Shown here in pieces: positions 61,201-64,000 of a stretch of 64,000 nt of DNA. Where the stretch lies: assembly GCF_900108335.1 (NCBI RefSeq), contig NZ_FNVT01000002.1, positions 62,001 through 126,000 of the forward strand, in the 5' to 3' direction. Numbering within the stretch: the first letter of the stretch is position 1; each line of letters starts with the position of its first letter. Origin of the DNA: Nonomuraea solani. Its GTDB lineage: Bacteria; Actinomycetota; Actinomycetes; Streptosporangiales; Streptosporangiaceae. The position numbers were made by a program, and so were the translations under genes. Under the pieces are notes generated by a model. That model had not been told where the DNA came from. It ran no database searches and saw only the letters and a list, made by a program, of their open reading frames with translations.

Positions 61201-61600
61201 GACCCTCTGGGACACCGCCGGGAAGCCCCTCGGGCCGGTCGCCCGCGGAGACTTCGGCAGCCTGCCGATCGCCGCCCACTCCCCGCGTGAGGACGTCATC
61301 GCGGTCGGCGCGGAGAACGGCAGGGTGCAGGTGTTCGACGCGGCCACGGGAACGAGCCTCGGGACGCTGCTCGACACCGGAGGAGGGCAGGATCCGGACG
61401 CGGGGCAGCTCCAGTCGATCGCCTTCACGGCCGACGGGGCCGGCGTCGTCACCGTCGACCTGAACGGGACGGTGCGCACGCACGCCGTCGGACCCGCCGG
61501 GGTGATCCGGGCGATCTGCGGGCGGGCCGGCGGATCTCTCACCGCCGCCGAGTGGAAGACCTACGTCCCGAGCCTGCCGTACCGCAGAAGCTGCCCCTGA
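58217..61600 (+). CDS. Transmembrane Ser/Thr protein kinase with WD40-like propeller
   Basis: A 1127-residue fusion. The kinase (about 10-260) has the Gly loop LGAGGQGVVYEA, VAIKVL, the catalytic HRDLKPDNVLL, DFGISR and YMAPEV, so all active-site residues are present. A helical region (about 280-450) resembles the linker of nSTAND proteins (GEEIWLARPALTHAWPRFRRW). A membrane helix LVSLSLGGLLVISVVAGGLAV lies near 457-478. The rest (about 520-1127) has degenerate WD40 blades ([23 protein letters not shown]). The end WKTYVPSLPYRRSCP closely resembles that of the XRE-nSTAND-WD40 protein near the left end. The start at 58217 follows GGGGTGAAGG; longer forms from 58190 or 58058 are less likely. Confidence 0.88.
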   Translation: MATALLDGDPQRLGPYWLAGRLGAGGQGVVYEAYTEDARRVAIKVLHGDQAAQLGREATAARRVASFCTAGVLDARLEGPRPYIVSEYVEGPSLRQVVAGGRRFADGDLHRLATAIATALTAVHEAGVIHRDLKPDNVLLGPDGPRVIDFGISRTMEMSLTETGLVTGTPTYMAPEVFTGQRAGAPADVFAWGGIVMFAATGADPFQAESLGGVMHRVLSASPDLSVLPESLRSLVAAALAKDPLDRPAARELLLALVSGGGRMDIARLLAEGGREAGQIAVRGDDPALGTLAEQAYAMLGPAERELVAEVFLRLVTVDEGGDLTVRRAAQAELLQGRALHEVTAIERILEVFAYLLSRSGEEIWLARPALTHAWPRFRRWIDTNRDGLAVHREILTAARRWDGAGRRDGDLFRGSSLENALTWAANARRNITLAPVERNFLEASADRDRRGARRARLVSLSLGGLLVISVVAGGLAVQQGAVADRRAEEITVALGRSEATRLAALAPQVRVTDPMLAMRLSAAAWSLDHTPRTRAGLVAALAQRERAVFTDPAGAGDTVRALGADGRTLTSVGQDAAQVWDVRTGKRIGGIPRLGMAGDQVTGVALSPSGRTLVVLTDKRLRAWEPSSGKVIRTWTFDRPLDLVNGWADLTRVDDLAVAIREPDLHRRWDLRTGERSRLAVADTVASADGTWLATPRSRTVRLTGQTDKAVVDIGVKDGAGTQGTWNRGAVTVSGDGKLLASVAGENVQFWRMPDPQLLTTVPLLGNLDAGGEQPQGAFDGRTFRYLVEDRVFSIDVADLAAAPPRSTINFGTLSPDGRLLAAQTGDRTELRDARGGRPLPAMENAFFSADGRLLAGTGQGKVTIVDVASRAALGEVVPVAGDLEPDVVRFSPDGSRVALVLRDSDDGRAVQVWDWKAGRKLFGAALKGTNDVAFSPDGRTLAVAGAGQLLLDAATGKPVTGPFSASGSDTTGIRIFFLHQSRGLVVLDSRGRLTLWDTAGKPLGPVARGDFGSLPIAAHSPREDVIAVGAENGRVQVFDAATGTSLGTLLDTGGGQDPDAGQLQSIAFTADGAGVVTVDLNGTVRTHAVGPAGVIRAICGRAGGSLTAAEWKTYVPSLPYRRSCP

Positions 61601-61937
61601 CCTTGAGCTCAGTAACCTGGGCAAGATCACGTGGTGCCGCGGGCGCGTGTGCCACACGATTCCGGGAGCGCGACGGTCTTGGAGTTGGTGCGCAATGGAC
61701 GTCCTTTCGCAGGTGGCCGGTCATCGGTGATCGCCGCACAACGGTAAAGGCGAGAGGGCGGTCGCGGCATCGACCCTGGGGTTGATCTCTGCCTCACATG
61801 CACGGTGTACGTCTCCGCGCGTCTCAACCCTGCGTTGTAGGCCGGAAAACCGTTTGAGGGTTCCGCACGCGTTCCCATAGGTTGCCTGCGACCCTGCCGC
61901 AGTGAGAACCGAGGACATGACCGCGTGACCCCGCCTG
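61601..61937. other. Intergenic region with only a weak promoter candidate
   Basis: No reading frame with convincing codon bias was found on either strand. A possible promoter for the next gene is TTGAGG (61854-61859) with CATAGG (61876-61881, 16-base spacing), which would start transcription near 61889 and give a leader of about 185 bases. A loose repeat pair AACCCT/AGGGTT lies around 61826-61862. The kinase gene upstream has no clear terminator. Confidence 0.45.
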
Positions 61938-62070
61938 CTCTTTAGACCTGACACCTTCTTCGCTCACCTTCAAGCCGGCCCTCTCGCCGGCTCTGCCGGG
62001 CTGCCCGTGAGCGCCCGGTCATTCAGCGTTTGAGGCCGCGCGCAATCGGCCTCGTGTCAGGTCTAGAGAG
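61938..62070 (+). promoter_or_regulatory. Structured leader of the DUF1062 gene, riboswitch-like
   Basis: The outer arms 61938-61954 and 62054-62070 pair over 17 bases (CTCTTTAGACCTGACAC with GTGTCAGGTCTAGAGAG, one T-G wobble). Inside are a second helix CGCTCAC/GTGAGCG (61961-61967 with 62007-62013) enclosing AGCCGGC/GCCGGCT (61973-61979 with 61986-61992), and a third hairpin GAGGCCG/CGGCCTC (62032-62038 with 62047-62053) that stacks directly on the outer stem. The outer arm ends three bases before the ATG and includes the only Shine-Dalgarno-like sequence (GAGAG), so folding would hide the ribosome site. A miniature inverted-repeat element is the main alternative. Confidence 0.6.
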
Positions 62071-62073
62071 ATC

Positions 62074-62634
62074 ATGTCTTCACAACCTCATATCGTGCTG
62101 CCCTGGGTCGTCCGCCGGACCAGGCTGCCGCTGCTGTCGTCGCGGTGCGTGGACTGCGGGTCGGAGTCGGCCACCACCGGCGAGGGCCGGTTCCGCGTCA
62201 ACGCCAACGGCAAGCTGCTGCACGTGTGGCTGCTGGTCCGCTGCGTGTCCTGCGATCGCACGGTCAAGATCGCCGTGTACGAGCGGGTCCCGGTCGGCTC
62301 CTTCGATCGGGCTCTCCTCGACGGTTACCACACCAATGATCCGGAGCTGGTGGCGTCCACGCTGCTGGATCCGCGGATCGCCCGCCGCAACCGCTTCACC
62401 CTCGACTGGAAGGGGGCCTGGCGGCTGGACGCCCCGCCGGCCCTGGTCGACGGGGTGTGGCCGGTCCGGGTGGAGGTCGTCTTCGAGGACCCGGTGCCGA
62501 TACGCCCGGACTGGCTCATCGCGCACGGGCTCGGCTTCAGCAGGAACGAGGTGCTACGCCGGGTCAAGTGCGACATTCCACTCCGCCGTACGACGGTCGC
62601 CGGCTTCACCTTCACGGTGACGGCCGGGGACTAG
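62074..62634 (+). CDS. DUF1062-family protein
   Basis: A 186-residue soluble protein with two CxxC pairs, SSRCVDCGSES and LVRCVSCDRTVK, forming a probable zinc ribbon in the first 75 residues, then conserved-looking YERVPVGSFDRALLDGYHTN and a C-terminal RPDWLIAHGLGFSRNEVLRR. This matches bacterial DUF1062 proteins, whose function is unknown; the zinc ribbon suggests nucleic-acid or protein binding. It has an unusually structured leader directly before its start and a 17-bp-stem terminator after its stop. Confidence 0.82.
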   Translation: MSSQPHIVLPWVVRRTRLPLLSSRCVDCGSESATTGEGRFRVNANGKLLHVWLLVRCVSCDRTVKIAVYERVPVGSFDRALLDGYHTNDPELVASTLLDPRIARRNRFTLDWKGAWRLDAPPALVDGVWPVRVEVVFEDPVPIRPDWLIAHGLGFSRNEVLRRVKCDIPLRRTTVAGFTFTVTAGD

Positions 62635-62640
62635 CGGGAA

Positions 62641-62677
62641 TGTGATCACAGTGACCACCATGGTCACTGTGATCACA
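62641..62677. terminator. Bidirectional terminator, perfect 17-bp stem
   Basis: TGTGATCACAGTGACCA (62641-62657) is followed by a 3-base loop CCA and its exact reverse complement (62661-62677). It lies between the convergent DUF1062 and peptidase genes. Each arm itself contains the palindrome TGTGATCACA, which resembles a CRP-type half of symmetry, but its location between 3' ends favours termination. Confidence 0.8.
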
Positions 62678-62739
62678 AACCTGACGGAGCACTGTACGAA
62701 GGAGCGCCGGTGCGAGGATGTCCCGCACCGGCGGTCACC

Positions 62740-64000
62740 CTAGCCCTGGGGCTCTTCCGCCCGGCAGCGGGCGCCCCGCGCCGGCACGGTCAGCGAGATC
62801 AGGTACGCGTCCATCGCGACCGTGGTGCACTCGGTCATGCCGTAGATGCCATGGCCCCAGCCCTCATAGGTGAGCAGCGTGGCCTTGGGGCCGAGCTGGC
62901 GGGCCACGTTGGCCGACCACACGTAGGGGGTGTCGGGGTCGTGCAGGGAGTTGCCCACCAGCAGCGGGGCGCTACCCGTGTAGCGCAACCGGTGCTGCGG
63001 GTTGTTGACGGGGTGACCCTGGCAGATCGGCATGTCGCCCATCGGCATCGGGTTGTAGCGCATGTCCGGAGCCACCGCGTTGGAGCCGCGCATGACGTCC
63101 GCGTACTCCCGGTAGTTCCGCACCCCGAGGTTGAAGTCCTCGCACAGGATCGCGGTCGGCAGCTCCGCGATCTCCCCGCCCACGGGCCCGTTGCCGGGGA
63201 AGCCCGGCATGTCCGGCGGCACCGGCCCGCCGTCGAGAGCGAGGAGCGCCCGGCCCAGTCGCCGCCAGGCGGGACCCTCGTTGAGCACCACGCCCAGCCA
63301 GAGGAGGTTGTGAGCGCTCACCGGGCGGTCGGCGACGCCCGGCCAGTACAGCTCGCCGCGCTGCGCCTTGTCGAGCAGCCCCTTCCACAGCGCCTTGACG
63401 TCGCGTCCCTTCAGGACGCAGTCGGTGTCGCGGGCGCACCAGGCGATGAACTCGTCGAAGCTGTCCTGGACGGTGGCCGCCTCGGTCACCTGGAACGCCT
63501 TGGCGTCGAGGCTGTGGTCCATGTTGCTGTCCAGCACCATGGCCCGGATCCGGTTCGGGAACAGCTCGGCGTACATCTGCTGGGCCAGCGTGCCGTACGA
63601 GACGCCGTACGACGTGAGCTTGTCCTCGCCGAGTGCGGCGCGGATGGCGTCCATGTCACGGGCGACGTTGGCCGAGTCGACGTGGTCGTAGACGGGACCG
63701 GTGCGCTCGCGGCAGTCGGCGCGCAGCCTCTTGGTGAAGGCGATCCACTTGTCGTAGTCGGCCTGGCTGGTCATGACCGGGTACGGCATCTCGTTGTACA
63801 CCGACGCCGAGCAGATCACCGCGTTGCTGCGGGCCACGCCCCGGGGGTCGTAGCTGACGAGGTCGAACCTGCGCTGGATCTCCTCGCTGAAGCCGGAGGG
63901 GCGAAGCATGTTGCTCACGCCCGATCCGCCCGGACCGCCCGGGTTGCTCAGGAGGGATCCGATCCGCGCCGCGGGGTCGGTGGCCTTGCGCCGAGCGAGG
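62740..64000 (-). CDS. Alpha/beta-hydrolase of the tripeptidyl aminopeptidase (TAP) type, partial
   Basis: The C-terminal 419 residues of an exported peptidase; the signal peptide and start lie beyond the right edge. Visible marks are the oxyanion segment LSNPGGPGGSG just inside the edge, FDLVSYDPRGVARS, the nucleophile elbow YGVSYGTLAQQMYAELFPNR, several Cys, and the C-terminal TAP domain with PLLVGNSLHDPDTPYVWSAN (acid Asp) and YEGWGHGIYG (His). Family members release N-terminal di- or tripeptides outside the cell. An apparent GTG at 63918 is internal, since the family signature continues upstream of it. Confidence 0.9.
   Translation of the reverse strand, partial: LARRKATDPAARIGSLLSNPGGPGGSGVSNMLRPSGFSEEIQRRFDLVSYDPRGVARSNAVICSASVYNEMPYPVMTSQADYDKWIAFTKRLRADCRERTGPVYDHVDSANVARDMDAIRAALGEDKLTSYGVSYGTLAQQMYAELFPNRIRAMVLDSNMDHSLDAKAFQVTEAATVQDSFDEFIAWCARDTDCVLKGRDVKALWKGLLDKAQRGELYWPGVADRPVSAHNLLWLGVVLNEGPAWRRLGRALLALDGGPVPPDMPGFPGNGPVGGEIAELPTAILCEDFNLGVRNYREYADVMRGSNAVAPDMRYNPMPMGDMPICQGHPVNNPQHRLRYTGSAPLLVGNSLHDPDTPYVWSANVARQLGPKATLLTYEGWGHGIYGMTECTTVAMDAYLISLTVPARGARCRAEEPQG

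Noticed and set aside
1..64000. tRNA genes, rRNA genes, CRISPR arrays, integrase or transposase genes
   Set aside because: None was seen on reading; no clover-leaf T-loop signature, no regularly spaced repeats and no recombinase motifs were found.

Overview
The window is high-GC DNA (roughly 70% or more) with strong codon third-position GC bias, frequent GTG starts, many 1-4 base start/stop overlaps, Tat- and lipobox-type secretion signals, HTH-nSTAND-WD40 and Ser/Thr-kinase-WD40 proteins, and sugar ABC operons without their own ATPase. Together these indicate a filamentous actinomycete, probably of the Streptosporangiaceae (Nonomuraea-like). The genus is an inference from gene style only. 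No rRNA, tRNA, CRISPR array or intact transposase was seen.

Region 1-8.3 kb: a partial AraC regulator; an EamA exporter followed by an auxiliary tryptophanyl-tRNA synthetase whose leader carries a Trp-Trp peptide and a complete terminator/antiterminator set; a 1253-residue XRE-nSTAND-WD40 protein; and, divergent from it across a perfect 12-bp dyad, an SH3-like secreted protein coupled to a NucA/NucB-type secreted DNase. Region 8.3-16.6 kb: a LysR regulator facing a SnoaL-like/FAD-oxidase pair, an I36 protease inhibitor and a lipoprotein, a MerR-nitronate monooxygenase operon with a textbook 19-bp-spacer MerR promoter that starts at the ATG, and an SGNH lipoprotein/acyltransferase-3 pair. Region 16.6-25.5 kb: a GerMN lipoprotein/response regulator/histidine kinase operon, a periplasmic beta-carbonic anhydrase, a triplicated HEAT-like protein coupled to an AraC regulator, a solitary nuoH and an orphan DesK-type kinase. 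Region 25.5-32.2 kb: small single genes (SRPBCC, a startless membrane ORF, a DUF6493-like protein, an NTF2-like protein, an APH-like kinase, and an MBL-fold hydrolase with an unknown partner).

Region 32.2-57.6 kb is dominated by two glycan-use loci of the same design. Locus A: GH36 alpha-galactosidase, two CUT1 permeases and a binding protein on the minus strand, with a ROK regulator and a multidomain GH29 alpha-fucosidase divergent. Locus B: a secreted six-hairpin enzyme, LacI regulator, second GH36-like enzyme, two permeases and a Tat binding protein on the minus strand, with a GH101-like enzyme and a GH27 alpha-galactosidase divergent. A NarL/DesK two-component system and a membrane-anchored serine hydrolase lie between them. 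The enzyme set (alpha-galactose, alpha-fucose, possibly alpha-GalNAc) points to branched glycans of animal or mucin type, or to fucosylated and galactosylated plant polymers; extracellular enzymes would cut the polymer, the ABC systems import oligosaccharides, and the GH36 enzymes finish inside the cell. Both loci need an ATPase (MsiK-type) encoded elsewhere.

Region 57.6-64 kb: an NTF2-like protein, a Ser/Thr kinase fused to a membrane segment and WD40-like propeller, a DUF1062 gene preceded by an unusually well-structured leader (17-bp closing stem ending at the start codon, with branched inner hairpins), and a partial secreted tripeptidyl-aminopeptidase-type hydrolase. The trpS attenuator and the DUF1062 leader are the two most interesting cis-acting elements here.
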